Of a DNA stretch of 37,485 nt, positions 30,251-37,485 are shown in pieces. The DNA comes from Solidesulfovibrio sp. (GTDB lineage: Bacteria > Desulfobacterota > Desulfovibrionia > Desulfovibrionales > Desulfovibrionaceae), in contig NZ_JARKOZ010000180.1 in NCBI RefSeq assembly GCF_029978005.1, positions 1 through 37,485 on the forward strand. Reading direction: 5' to 3'. The notes beneath the pieces are model-generated. The model ran no database searches, was not told the origin of the DNA, and saw nothing but the letters and a program-made list of their open reading frames with translations. The first letter of the stretch is position 1; each line of letters opens with the position of its first letter. The translations under genes were made by a program, and so were the position numbers.

Positions 30251-31342
30251 CTACTCGTTGTAATCGAAGACGTTGAAGCCGTGCTTCATGCACAGGGAAT
30301 CGCGCTCGGCCTCGCTCAAGTCGGCGCGCACCATCTCCGCGACCATCTGTTCGAGCGTGATGCGCGGCCGCCAGCCGAGCTTCTCCCGGGCCTTGGTCGG
30401 ATCGCCGAGGAGCGTTTCCACCTCGGTGGGACGGAAATAACGCGGATCGACGGCCACCAGGCACTTGCCGGTGTCGACGTCGATGCCCTTCTCCTGCTCG
30501 CCCTCGCCCTGGAAGCGCAGCTTGATGCCAAGTTCGTCGGCGGTCATGCGCACGAAGTCGCGCACGGAATACTGCTTGCCCGTGGCGATGACGAAGTCGT
30601 CGGGCGCGTCCTGCTGGAGCATGAGCCACTGCATCTCCACGTAGTCCCTGGCGTGGCCCCAGTCCCGAAGGGCGGAAAGGTTGCCGAGGTAGAGGCAGTC
30701 CTGCAGGCCCAGCTTGATGCGGGCCATGGCCCGGGTGATCTTGCGGGTGACGAAGGTTTCGCCGCGAAGGGGCGACTCGTGGTTGAACAGGATGCCGTTG
30801 CAGGCGTACATGCCGTAGGCTTCGCGGTAGTTGACCGTGATCCAGTAGGCGTAGAGCTTGGCCACGGCATAGGGGCTGCGCGGGTAGAACGGCGTCGTCT
30901 CGGTCTGGGGTGTTTCCTGCACCTTGCCGAAAAGTTCCGAGGTCGAGGCCTGGTAGAAGCGCGTGTGCTTCGCGAGGCCCAGGATGCGGATGGCCTCGAG
31001 GATACGCAGCGTGCCCAGGGCGTCCACGTCGGCGGTGTACTCCGGCGACTCGAAGGAGACCTTGACGTGGCTCTGGGCGGCCAGGTTGTAGACCTCGTCG
31101 GGACGGACTTCCTGCACGATGCGGATCAGGTTGGTGGAGTCCGAAAGGTCGCCGTAGTGCAGAACGAGCTTGCGGTCGGTCTCATGGGGATCGCGGTAGA
31201 GATGGTCGATGCGCTGGGTGTTGAAAAGCGAGGCCCGCCGTTTGATGCCGTGGACCTCATAGCCCTTTTGAAGCAGCAGTTCGGCCAGGTAGGCTCCGTC
31301 CTGACCGGTGATGCCGGTGATGAGGGCGACTTTGCTCTTCAT
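30251..31342 (-). CDS. gmd: GDP-mannose 4,6-dehydratase
   Basis: 363 aa short-chain dehydrogenase-type enzyme converting GDP-D-mannose to GDP-4-keto-6-deoxy-D-mannose, precursor of GDP-fucose or GDP-rhamnose. The NADP-binding [10 protein letters not shown] (10-19) and RRAS (35-38) are present. The catalytic set T134, E136, Y158 and K162 (STSELFG, SPYAVAK) aligns with E. coli T132, E134, Y156 and K160. The family stretch [20 protein letters not shown] is intact. The start overlaps the stop of a gmd paralogue by 4 bp, with GGGAG 10-12 nt upstream. The final reductase or epimerase is not in the window. Confidence 0.93.
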   Translation of the reverse strand: MKSKVALITGITGQDGAYLAELLLQKGYEVHGIKRRASLFNTQRIDHLYRDPHETDRKLVLHYGDLSDSTNLIRIVQEVRPDEVYNLAAQSHVKVSFESPEYTADVDALGTLRILEAIRILGLAKHTRFYQASTSELFGKVQETPQTETTPFYPRSPYAVAKLYAYWITVNYREAYGMYACNGILFNHESPLRGETFVTRKITRAMARIKLGLQDCLYLGNLSALRDWGHARDYVEMQWLMLQQDAPDDFVIATGKQYSVRDFVRMTADELGIKLRFQGEGEQEKGIDVDTGKCLVAVDPRYFRPTEVETLLGDPTKAREKLGWRPRITLEQMVAEMVRADLSEAERDSLCMKHGFNVFDYNE

Positions 31343-32319
31343 GAAACGATATTCTCCCTTGGAGGTTGGCGCATCTCATGCTCGACCATGGCCCGGGCCA
31401 CGTCGGCGGGATGCATGACGGCCTTCCAGCCCAGGCGGTCGTCCGCCCTGGCCGGATTGGCCCGGCTGACGGCGATGTCGGCCGGACGGAAAAGACTTTT
31501 GTCCACATCCACGTGGTCGCTCCAGTCGAGGCCGGCGGCGGCGAAGGCCTGGGCCGTGAATTCGGCCAGGGTGATGGTCGCGCCCGTGGCGATGACCAAA
31601 TCCTCGGGCGCGTCCTGTTGGAGCATGGCCCACATGGCTTCGACGTATTCCGGAGCCCAGCCCCAGTCGCGGGCAACTTCGATGTTGCCCAGGCGCAGGC
31701 GCTCGCCCGACCCGGCCGCGATGCGGGCGGCGGCGGTGACGATCTTGCGGGTCACGAAACGGGCCGGCCGCAGCGGCGACTCGTGGTTGAAAAGGATGCC
31801 CGAGCAGGCGTAGAGCGCGTAGGCTTCGCGGTAGTTGGCCACCTCGAAGTGGGCGGCGGCCTTGGCCACGGCGTAGGGGCTGCGCGGGGCGAAAGGCGTC
31901 CGTTCGGTCGCCGGCGCGCCGCCGGTGTCGCCGAAGCAGTCGCTGGAGGAGGCGTTGTAGAGCCGCACCGGCGCGCCGAGGAAGCGCACGGCCTCCAGAA
32001 GGTTGAGGGTGCCGACGCCGATGGACATGAACGTCTCCACGGGCTGCTCGAAGGAAAGCCCCACCGAGGACTGGCCGGCCAGGTGGTAGATCTCGTCGGG
32101 CGCGACCTTGGTCAGCACGGTGAGCACGCTACGGAAATCGGTCAGGGTCACGGAATGGAGCGTGAGGCGGTCCCTGATGCCGAGCGTGTCGAGATTGCGC
32201 AACGAAACCATCTGGGCGTCGCGCGAGGTGCCGGCGACCCGGTAGCCCTTCTCCAGGAGCAGCCTGGCCAGATAGGCGCCGTCCTGACCGGAGATGCCGA
32301 AAATCAGCGCTGTCTTCAT
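31339..32319 (-). CDS. GDP-mannose 4,6-dehydratase paralogue with altered catalytic residue
   Basis: 326 aa, same family as its downstream neighbour. [10 protein letters not shown] (8-17), [24 protein letters not shown] (Y149, K153) and [14 protein letters not shown] are shared. The active-site motif is SSSDCFG where the partner has STSELFG, so Thr becomes Ser (S125) and the catalytic Glu becomes Asp (D127). The NADP-binding RRAS segment is replaced by TSRDAQ. It may act on a different GDP-sugar, act slowly, or form a hetero-oligomer with the neighbouring Gmd. It is translated coupled to gmd (ATGA overlap) and starts 39 bp after the zur stop, so read-through from the zinc operon is possible. 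Confidence 0.85.
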   Translation of the reverse strand: MKTALIFGISGQDGAYLARLLLEKGYRVAGTSRDAQMVSLRNLDTLGIRDRLTLHSVTLTDFRSVLTVLTKVAPDEIYHLAGQSSVGLSFEQPVETFMSIGVGTLNLLEAVRFLGAPVRLYNASSSDCFGDTGGAPATERTPFAPRSPYAVAKAAAHFEVANYREAYALYACSGILFNHESPLRPARFVTRKIVTAAARIAAGSGERLRLGNIEVARDWGWAPEYVEAMWAMLQQDAPEDLVIATGATITLAEFTAQAFAAAGLDWSDHVDVDKSLFRPADIAVSRANPARADDRLGWKAVMHPADVARAMVEHEMRQPPRENIVS

Positions 32320-32358
32320 GCTCGGGGATATCCTGAAGGCGTGTTGGAACGGAGAAGG

Positions 32359-32862
32359 CTAATTTTTTCCCCGCCCGCCGTCAACAGCCGGGCCTTGCGA
32401 ACCGGCCGGCCCGCTCCGGCCTTCCCCGGCGGCCTGGCGGCAGGAAGCGCAGACGCCGTCGATGCGCACCTCGACGCCGAGCACGTCCATGTCCAGGGAG
32501 CGGCCAACGGCAACCACGTCCAGGAGGTCGCTTCCGGCCGGCAGGCATTCCATGCGGCCGCAGCGCAGACAGTAGGCGTGGCCGTGGGCCCGGCCGGACA
32601 GGCGCGGCCCCAGGCAGTAGCGGAAGGCCCGGTCGCCACTGCTGTGGCGGTTGGCCAGGCCCTGGCGCACGAAGAGGTCGAGGATGCGGTAGAGCGTGAC
32701 CTTGTTGACGGGCATGGCTTCGCGCACCCGGGCCAGGATGTCGGCGGCGGGCATGGCCCGGTCGCCGCCGGCCAGCACGCGGGCCACGGCCAGGCGCACG
32801 GGCGTGGGCTCCGCCCCGGCCTCGGCCAGCAAGCGGGCCATGTCTTCCTCGGCCAAAACCAT
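32359..32862 (-). CDS. zur: Fur-family zinc uptake regulator
   Basis: 167 aa metal-dependent repressor. An N-terminal winged helix (about 1-85; PTPVRLAVARVL, VNKVTLYRILDLFVRQGL) is followed by a dimerisation domain with two CxxC structural zinc sites (CLRCGRMECL and CASC) and a His-rich HGHAYC segment for regulatory metal. Its place as last gene of the znuACB operon, 10 bp after znuB, identifies it as Zur rather than Fur. The start at 32862 has AGGG upstream; a longer frame to 32943 runs into znuB and is rejected. A perfect palindrome in the znuA promoter is the likely operator, giving autoregulation. Confidence 0.88.
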   Translation of the reverse strand: MVLAEEDMARLLAEAGAEPTPVRLAVARVLAGGDRAMPAADILARVREAMPVNKVTLYRILDLFVRQGLANRHSSGDRAFRYCLGPRLSGRAHGHAYCLRCGRMECLPAGSDLLDVVAVGRSLDMDVLGVEVRIDGVCASCRQAAGEGRSGPAGSQGPAVDGGRGKN

Positions 32863-32872
32863 GGTTTTTCCC

Positions 32873-33691
32873 TTACCCCCGATGCCCACGGGCGTGAAGT
32901 CCCGGCAGGAGGGACAGGAAGTAGGTCGCGGCGGCCACGGCAATGATGGCCGCGCCCGAGGTCAGGTCGCAGCCGTAGGCCAGGGCCAGACCGGCCAGGC
33001 AGAAGAACATGTTGAGCGCCGTGGCCAGGACCATGGCCCGGCCCAGGGAGGAAGCCCGCCGCAAGGCCAGGCTCGGGGCCACGGACAGCAGCGCGATGAC
33101 CAGGATCAGCCCGGCCACGCGGATGAGCAGCACCACCGTGACCGCGGCCAGGGCCGTGAGCAGGTAATGCATAAGCCCCACCGGCGCGCCGCGCACGGCA
33201 GCGAACTCCCTATCGAAGGCCATGGCCACGAACCCGTTGTAATGGCGCAGGGTCACGGCGCAAAGCACGATCGCCAGGCCGGCCAGGGCGTAGAGGTCGG
33301 CCACGGGCACGGTGATGATGCTGCCGAAGAGGTAGCTCATGAGGTCGGGCTTGTAGCCCGGGGTCACGTCCAGGAGGATGATGCCGAAGGCCATGCCCGC
33401 GGCCCAGAGCACGCCGATGACCGTGTCCGTGTCTTCCACGTGACGCCGGGTCAGGGCGGCCATGCACAGGGCGGCGGCCACGGTGAAGGCGACGGTCACG
33501 GGCAGCACGGGGAGGAGCAGGAAATAGGCAAGCCCCACGCCGCCGTAGGCGGCATGGGCCGCGCCGCCGGCCAAAAAGACCATGCGGTTGGCCACGACCA
33601 GGGTGCCCATGACCCCGCAGCACAGGGCGGCCAGCAGCGCGGCCAGCAGGGCGTGCTGCATGAACGGCAGCGTGACGAGGTCGGTGATCAT
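32873..33691 (-). CDS. znuB: Zinc ABC transporter permease ZnuB
   Basis: 272 aa inner-membrane permease of the metal ABC-3 family, about eight hydrophobic segments. Family motifs are GAAHAAYGGVGLAYFLLLPV, VIGVLWAAGMAFGIILLDV, DLMSYLFGSII, and RVAGLILVIALLSVAPSLAL near the C-terminus. It forms the membrane channel for zinc delivered by ZnuA and powered by ZnuC. Its ATG overlaps the znuC stop by 4 bp. Confidence 0.92.
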   Translation of the reverse strand: MITDLVTLPFMQHALLAALLAALCCGVMGTLVVANRMVFLAGGAAHAAYGGVGLAYFLLLPVLPVTVAFTVAAALCMAALTRRHVEDTDTVIGVLWAAGMAFGIILLDVTPGYKPDLMSYLFGSIITVPVADLYALAGLAIVLCAVTLRHYNGFVAMAFDREFAAVRGAPVGLMHYLLTALAAVTVVLLIRVAGLILVIALLSVAPSLALRRASSLGRAMVLATALNMFFCLAGLALAYGCDLTSGAAIIAVAAATYFLSLLPGLHARGHRG

Positions 33692-34479
33692 CGCGGCTCC
33701 AAAGGGGAGAGGGAAGCCAGGTCCGGCGGCATGCGGCGCAGGAACGCGTCCATGGGGCAGGAATGGCTGTGGACGCCGTAGAGCAGGTCCACCATCTCCT
33801 TGGTCAGCCGGGGTTCGGCGGCGTGGATCACCCGGCCGTTGACGCAGGCCACGGCCGTGACGCCGGCGGCCAGGATGCTCATGTCGTGGCTGACCACAAG
33901 GGAGGTCACGCCCTGGCCGATGCGCGAGAGCACCTCGTAGAGGCAGAACTTGCCTTGGGGGTCGATGTTGGCCGTGGGCTCGTCGAGGATGAGGAGCTCC
34001 GGGTCCGAGACCAGGGCCCGGGCGATGAGCGTGCGCTGCTGCTGCCCGCCCGAGAGGTCGCAGAAACGCCTGTCCTTCAGGGCCAGCATTTCCACCTGAT
34101 CAAGAGCCGCCTCGGCCCGGGCCAGATCGGCGCGGGAATGGCGAAAGCCCCGCCGGCCCGGCGAAAGCAGGCCCATCAGCGTGACTTCGAGGACACGGAT
34201 GGGCAGGTCCTTGCGGGCGGCCGCGCCTTCCATGCGCTGGGGCACGTAGCCGATGCGCCGGCTGTTGCGGCCCGGCTCCTCGCCGAAGACCGTGATGGTC
34301 CCGGAGCTCGGGCGCAGGATGCCGAGGATGAGCTTGAGCAGTGTGGTCTTGCCGCCGCCGTTTGGCCCGAGCACGGCCAGGCGTTCCCCAGGAGCGACGG
34401 CCAGGCCGATCCCCGAAAGGACCGCCTGGCCGTTGTAGGAAAACGTCAGGTCGCGGATGTCGACGACCGGTCGCGTCAC
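33688..34479 (-). CDS. znuC: Zinc ABC transporter ATPase ZnuC
   Basis: 263 aa cytoplasmic ABC ATPase. Walker A is GPNGGGKT (38-45), the Q-loop is RIGYVPQR, the signature LSGGQQQR, Walker B LLILDEPTANID, and the H-loop His is in LVVSHDM. The C-terminal extension contains His and Cys residues (YGVHSHSCPMD), common in zinc-type ATPases. It overlaps znuA and znuB by 4 bp on each side, so subunits are made in coupled fashion. Confidence 0.93.
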   Translation of the reverse strand: MTRPVVDIRDLTFSYNGQAVLSGIGLAVAPGERLAVLGPNGGGKTTLLKLILGILRPSSGTITVFGEEPGRNSRRIGYVPQRMEGAAARKDLPIRVLEVTLMGLLSPGRRGFRHSRADLARAEAALDQVEMLALKDRRFCDLSGGQQQRTLIARALVSDPELLILDEPTANIDPQGKFCLYEVLSRIGQGVTSLVVSHDMSILAAGVTAVACVNGRVIHAAEPRLTKEMVDLLYGVHSHSCPMDAFLRRMPPDLASLSPLEPR

Positions 34480-35399
34480 TTTGGCTCCGTCTGTCCGGCC
34501 ATGCCCTGTCGCAGGGCCTTGGCCGCGTTTTCGAGGTTGGCCGCCCAGTCGTCGGACAGGGGGTCCAGGGCCGCCACCTGCCCGCCTATGGCCTGGGCGA
34601 TGGTCTGGGCCTGGCGGGCGCTCATCTGCGGCTGCACGAAAATCACCTTGACGCCGTCCTTTTTCGCCTCGCGCACCAGAGCTGCCAGGGCCTTGGGGCC
34701 GGGTTCGCGGCCGAGCTGCTCAATGGGCTCCTGGGTCAGGCCGAAGTCACGGGCGAAATACCCCCAGGACGGATGAAACACCATGAATTTGTGCTCGCCC
34801 GGGGGCAGATCGGCGAACCGCTGTTGTATGTCGGCGGCCAGGGCATCGCAAGAGGCGGCGAACTTCTCGTATCCGGCGGCGTAGTCCGCCGCGCCCTCGG
34901 GATCGGCCTTGGCCAGTGCGTCGCGCATGGAAGCGGCCAGCGTTTTGGCCAGCTTGGGCGACAACCAGACATGGGGATCGGGCTCGCCGGCCTCGTGATG
35001 ATGCCCCTCTTCCTTGCCCTTCCCCTTGTCCTGGCCGTGGTCGTCATCGTCGTCCTCGTGGGCGACCATGGGGATCTTCTCGATGCCGGCGTCGGTGCGC
35101 ACGACGGCCATCTTGGGATTGGCCGCCTGGAAGCGCGGCAGCCAGGCGTTCTCGAAATCCATGCCGATGCCGAAGTAAACGGCCGCCTTGCCGAGCTCCG
35201 CCAGTTGCCTGGGCTTGGGCTCGTAGGTGTGGGCATCGGCCCCGGGCGGCACCATGACCAGCGCCTCCACCCGGTCCCCGGCGATCTGTTTGAGGAAATA
35301 GGCCTGGGGCGCGATGCTGACCGCAACCAGCATCTTGGCCGCGGCCGGCGTGCTCCAGGTGAAAACGATTCCCGCCATCAACGCAAGCAGTTTCTTCAT
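34476..35399 (-). CDS. znuA: Zinc-binding periplasmic protein ZnuA
   Basis: 307 aa cluster A-I metal-binding protein that captures Zn(II) in the periplasm for ZnuBC. A signal peptide (1-21, MKKLLALMAG then STPAAA) is followed by the mature protein. Zinc ligands are H57 in GADAHTYEPKP, H143 in DPHVWLSP, and the later His in VFHPSWGYF. Between lobes lies an acidic/His-rich loop (about 113-137, HEDDDDDH and HHHE), the typical zinc-type feature that separates ZnuA from manganese binders. The start at 35399 has GGAGAGG upstream. First gene of znuA-znuC-znuB-zur; its promoter carries a Zur-box-like palindrome. Confidence 0.93.
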   Translation of the reverse strand: MKKLLALMAGIVFTWSTPAAAKMLVAVSIAPQAYFLKQIAGDRVEALVMVPPGADAHTYEPKPRQLAELGKAAVYFGIGMDFENAWLPRFQAANPKMAVVRTDAGIEKIPMVAHEDDDDDHGQDKGKGKEEGHHHEAGEPDPHVWLSPKLAKTLAASMRDALAKADPEGAADYAAGYEKFAASCDALAADIQQRFADLPPGEHKFMVFHPSWGYFARDFGLTQEPIEQLGREPGPKALAALVREAKKDGVKVIFVQPQMSARQAQTIAQAIGGQVAALDPLSDDWAANLENAAKALRQGMAGQTEPK

Positions 35400-35438
35400 G
35401 GCCTCTCCTTGACGCGTCCAGGCGCGCCAAGGGAGATG

Positions 35439-35466
35439 ATGCAACAGAGTTGCATGACAATGTCAA
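35439..35466 (-). promoter_or_regulatory. znuA promoter with Zur-box-like operator
   Basis: On the minus strand a consensus -35 TTGACA (35466-35461) is followed after 16 bp by TTGCAT (35444-35439). Between and over the -10 lies a perfect palindrome ATGCAAC-AGA-GTTGCAT (35439-35455). Repressor binding there would cover the promoter. Transcription would start near 35432, about 33 nt before the znuA ATG. Confidence 0.7.
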
Positions 35467-35914
35467 GCCCCTTCCGCCCAGGCTTGTCGCCCTGCCGGGT
35501 TGCCTTTCTAGCCGCTGGCTTCGGGCCACGGCGACTCCCCGCCGCGCCGGGCAACGTCCAGTTCAAGAACCGGATCGTTTCGAGGCGGGCAATGCTTCCC
35601 GCTTTTGTCATCCTCTCCTGCCGCCTCGGGACGTCCGCCGGCCCGGACTTTTTGCTTGACGCTCTTGCGGTACGTTGGGAACATCCGCCTAGGCTGCTCA
35701 TGGCCACGAGCGCTGGCCGTGTGGAACGCCCGAAGCGTGCCTCCCGCCCCGGTCGCACAGGCGTGGCCGGGCTGGCCAACGTGTCCCGGTCCTAGGCCAG
35801 GAGCTTGGGGCTGTCCGCGTTTTTACTTCTCTTGCCCGCAACGCCCTGCATTTCGCGCCCTGCCTCGCCCAACACAGGCCCCGCCTCGGTGACGGGACCG
35901 CCACAGGAGCCTGA
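35467..35914. other. Intergenic region between znuA and the Cys-rich gene
   Basis: About 450 bp, no recognisable gene or RNA. Frames here give Arg/Pro/Ala-rich shadows only. Near the right end, AGGAG at 35905-35909 stands 9 nt before an ATG at 35919, a good translation start that leads into a frame ending at 35990 (see the Cys-rich gene). Confidence 0.4.
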
Positions 35915-36235
35915 CGCCATGATTCCCATGCCGCGCGGGGCGTCCCCTGGCCCGAATACCGGCCAGGCAGCCCGTCTGCCTCGAACCTGAGTTCCCTGCC
36001 CTGCGTCGGGTGCGGCTGGTGCTGCCTGTCGGACCCGTGCGTGGAGTCGCACATCCTCTACGGTTATCAAAAACGCTGCCCGGACCTGTATTGGGACGAG
36101 ACGGCCGGCCACTACCGTTGCCGCCTGGCCGAGGACCCGGCCAAGGGCGAACGCATGCGGGCGCTGCTCGGCATCGGGCACGGCTGTTGCGCGCCCCTCA
36201 ATGGTTGGCGGGGCGACGTGCGGCGGCGGGATTAG
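35915..36235 (+). CDS. Cys-rich CxxCGxCC protein (YkgJ-like); start unresolved
   Basis: The frame is open from 35915 to the stop at 36235. The recognisable part begins at 36002: CVGCGWCC, then DPC, KRCPDL, RC and GHGCCAP, nine cysteines in about 65 residues. CxxCGxCC is typical of small YkgJ-like metal- or Fe-S-binding proteins. No ATG, GTG or TTG lies in frame before the CxxCGxCC motif; the first is a GTG at 36041, which would delete it. A well-placed ribosome site (AGGAG, 35905-35909) and ATG (35919) exist in another frame that ends at 35990. Either a CTG codon (35987 or 35996) is used, or a frameshift separates start and body. Function unknown. Confidence 0.5.
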   Translation, partial: RHDSHAARGVPWPEYRPGSPSASNLSSLPCVGCGWCCLSDPCVESHILYGYQKRCPDLYWDETAGHYRCRLAEDPAKGERMRALLGIGHGCCAPLNGWRGDVRRRD

Positions 36236-36529
36236 CGCAGAACGACGCGAAAGAATCCCCCCTTTTGCAAGCGTCGGCAGCGCCCGACCCGACGGCAACC
36301 ACGCTGCCGCGGGCAGGCCCGAGTCGCCGGCCCAGGCGATGACTTCCGTTGCATTCCATTTAAATTCCTTGTTTTTCCTGTCCATCCGGGACGGTCTTTC
36401 CTCTTCGGCTCCCCCGCTCTTCCCTCGCGCTCCATGCGTCCCTGAAGTGAACGTTGTAACCGCATCCGCGTGTCGCCGACTGTCAAAACACGAAGACATC
36501 CATATTAACATGCCGAGAAGGTTTCGATA
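36236..36529. other. Leader region of the receiver-like gene
   Basis: 294 bp; base composition drops toward A+T after about 36440. A weak promoter may be TGTCAA (36481-36486), 16 bp, TATTAA (36503-36508). No gene or structured RNA recognised. Confidence 0.3.
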
Positions 36530-37006
36530 TTGTCAGAAAGCGTATTCATACTCTGTTCAGACAAAACTGAACTCTCTGCAATGGCCACGGCCATTTCTTT
36601 CCAGTATGACGTCCTGCTGGCGCACGGCCTCGACGAGGCTGTCGCATTGCTGGGAGGAAATGAAAAGATTCGCCTTGCATATATCGAAACAAGTTCCGAT
36701 ATTCAGACGTCCATCCAGCAGATATATCGGTTCGGCCGACTCGGCATGGAAGTCGTCGCCCTGGTCAGGCCGCCTTGCCCGCAGCCCGTCCTTGACGCCT
36801 ACGACAGGGGGAGGCTTCAGGATATTCTGGAATTCCCCATCGACTTGATCAAATTCTATTTCATGACCCAGGATATCATGTCGCGCTTTGCCCGGCACGA
36901 AAAGGGCAAGTCGTCCTCGGCTTCCATACTAACGCAGGAAGAAGTCATCTTCATTTTGAATACGTACAGAACGCATGGATTCACGGCCAAGGCCGCGAAC
37001 AGTTGA
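36530..37006 (+). CDS. Degenerate receiver-like protein, apparently truncated in a Fis-type HTH
   Basis: 158 aa from a TTG start with AGAAGG 8 nt upstream. Residues 4-115 have the alternating pattern of a CheY-like receiver (VFILCSDKTEL, then EKIRLAYIETSS, MEVVALVRPP, LQDILEFPIDL). The phosphoacceptor position carries Glu (E53) and the conserved Lys-Pro is Phe-Pro, so it should not be phosphorylated and may mimic the active state. The C-terminus (LTQEEVIFILNTYRTHGFTA then KAANS) looks like the beginning of a Fis/NtrC-type helix-turn-helix, but translation stops there, before the recognition helix. It is more A+T-rich than its neighbours and may be acquired or decaying. A terminator follows. 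Confidence 0.6.
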   Translation: MSESVFILCSDKTELSAMATAISFQYDVLLAHGLDEAVALLGGNEKIRLAYIETSSDIQTSIQQIYRFGRLGMEVVALVRPPCPQPVLDAYDRGRLQDILEFPIDLIKFYFMTQDIMSRFARHEKGKSSSASILTQEEVIFILNTYRTHGFTAKAANS

Positions 37007-37027
37007 GGCCATCCGGGCTCGATGCAA

Positions 37028-37053
37028 AAATGCCGCCCTCGCGGACGGCATTT
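37028..37053 (+). terminator. Terminator after the receiver-like gene
   Basis: AAATGCCG (37028-37035) and CGGCATTT (37046-37053) form an 8-bp stem with further pairing inside. An A-run precedes it and TTT ends it, so it can work in both directions. Confidence 0.6.
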
Positions 37054-37071
37054 CGAAACAAAACCCGTGGC

Positions 37072-37094
37072 CCCGCCTCGTGGTAGGAGGCGGG
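37072..37094 (-). terminator. Hairpin downstream of the glycosyltransferase gene
   Basis: CCCGCCTC (37072-37079) and GAGGCGGG (37087-37094) form a perfect 8-bp stem with a 7-nt loop. On the minus strand a TTTTGTTT run follows after about 9 nt. Confidence 0.45.
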
Positions 37095-37193
37095 AGAACA
37101 TCGTTTCCCCGGCCCGGGTACTTTCCTCGTGACGGTTCTTGCAATGCCCTCATACGGGCCTTGTGTCGTCTTCCTCCTGCCCTTGCCCACCGC

Positions 37194-37485
37194 TCAGGCG
37201 AGAAGCGCCTCATAACACGCGAGCACGATTCCCGCCGTCTTCTCCCAGGAGAAAAGCCCCGCCCGCGCCAAGGACCTGCGCCGCAGGCCGTCGCGAAGGG
37301 CGACGTCGCCCGCGACCGCCGTCATGGCCCGGGCCAGGCCGCCGACGTCCAGGGGATCGACCAGCACGGCCGCGTCGCCGGCCACCTCGGGCAGCGACGT
37401 GGCGTCGGAACAGACCACCGCCGCGCCCAGGCTCATGGCCTCCAGCACCGGCAGGCCGAAGCCCTCGAAAAGCGACGGATAGAGA
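37194..37485 (-). CDS. Glycosyltransferase family 4, C-terminal fragment (continues past the window)
   Basis: The last 97 codons of a gene running in from the right edge. The sequence LYPSLFEGFGLPVLEAMSLG is the GT4 nucleotide-sugar-binding motif with the conserved E-x7-E pair. It is followed by VVCSDATSLPEVAGDAAVLV and the usual terminal helices (FSWEKTAGIVLACYEALL). It transfers a sugar from a nucleotide donor to a glycan or lipid; acceptor not deducible. The start lies outside the window. Confidence 0.9.
   Translation of the reverse strand, partial: LYPSLFEGFGLPVLEAMSLGAAVVCSDATSLPEVAGDAAVLVDPLDVGGLARAMTAVAGDVALRDGLRRRSLARAGLFSWEKTAGIVLACYEALLA

Noticed and set aside
35792-36511. 239-codon minus-strand frame opposite the Cys-rich gene
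   Set aside because: Product has no domain features and no convincing ribosome site; the plus-strand CxxCGxCC frame explains the locus better.
1-37485. tRNA, rRNA, CRISPR arrays, insertion sequences, prophage genes
   Set aside because: No T-loop/anticodon pattern, repeat-spacer array, transposase, integrase or phage protein was seen on either strand.

Overview
The window is a G+C-rich chromosomal segment of an anaerobic bacterium. It most resembles a Desulfovibrio-type sulfate reducer (Desulfovibrionales; Solidesulfovibrio/Desulfovibrio-like). That assignment is an inference from gene content: a two-gene SufBC-type Fe-S assembly system, indolepyruvate:ferredoxin oxidoreductase, CheV, a TIGR03960-type radical SAM protein, DUF364, and compact operons with frequent 4-bp start/stop overlaps. 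No rRNA, tRNA, CRISPR array, transposase or phage gene was found.

Layout. 1-2760: a J-domain protein, a small exported protein, an NlpC/P60 hydrolase and a DUF2087 protein. 3023-4958 (minus): a minimal SUF system (SmsC ATPase then SmsB scaffold) with a strong terminator. 5099-8391 (minus): a single-domain response regulator, an acyltransferase, two small helical proteins and an ADP-ribosylglycohydrolase-like protein. 8621-9385 (plus): a DUF364 protein. 9560-10915 (minus): NhaA. 11411-16425 (plus): a DUF3096 micro-protein, a Dus enzyme overlapping IspH, CheV and a ROK-like protein. 16545-23822 (plus): a membrane TPR-like protein, the overlapping set iorA-iorB-regulator, a PckA-type carboxykinase and a K+-channel-like membrane protein. 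23892-35399 (minus): OsmC, an M16 peptidase, a TIGR03960/DUF2344 radical SAM fusion, a small conserved protein, two tandem GDP-mannose 4,6-dehydratase paralogues, and the zinc operon znuA-znuC-znuB-zur. 35915-37006 (plus): a Cys-rich protein with no ordinary start and a degenerate receiver protein. 37194-end (minus): the 3' part of a glycosyltransferase.

How the genes work together. The znu-zur cluster is a complete zinc uptake operon with its own repressor. A perfect 17-bp palindrome sits in the znuA promoter and is the obvious Zur operator. iorA, iorB and the following NtrC-type regulator overlap by 4 bp each, so the regulator probably senses or controls aromatic 2-oxoacid metabolism. Dus and IspH are translationally coupled. 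The two gmd-like genes overlap and lie 39 bp downstream of zur, presumably feeding deoxyhexose synthesis for surface glycans.

The most unusual points are these. The NtrC-type regulator has lost the GAFTGA loop, the Walker B glutamate, the sensor I residues and both arginine fingers. IorA has lost exactly the ligand set of one of its two ferredoxin clusters. A K+-channel-like protein has TNTGCAD in place of TTVGYGD. One of the tandem GMD enzymes has Asp for the catalytic Glu. A receiver-like protein has Glu at the phospho-site and ends inside what looks like a Fis-type helix-turn-helix. A 100-bp A+T-rich island at 5511-5614 carries nested inverted repeats. I saw no single clearly new multi-gene system. 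The iorAB plus degenerate-regulator unit is the best candidate for new biology.
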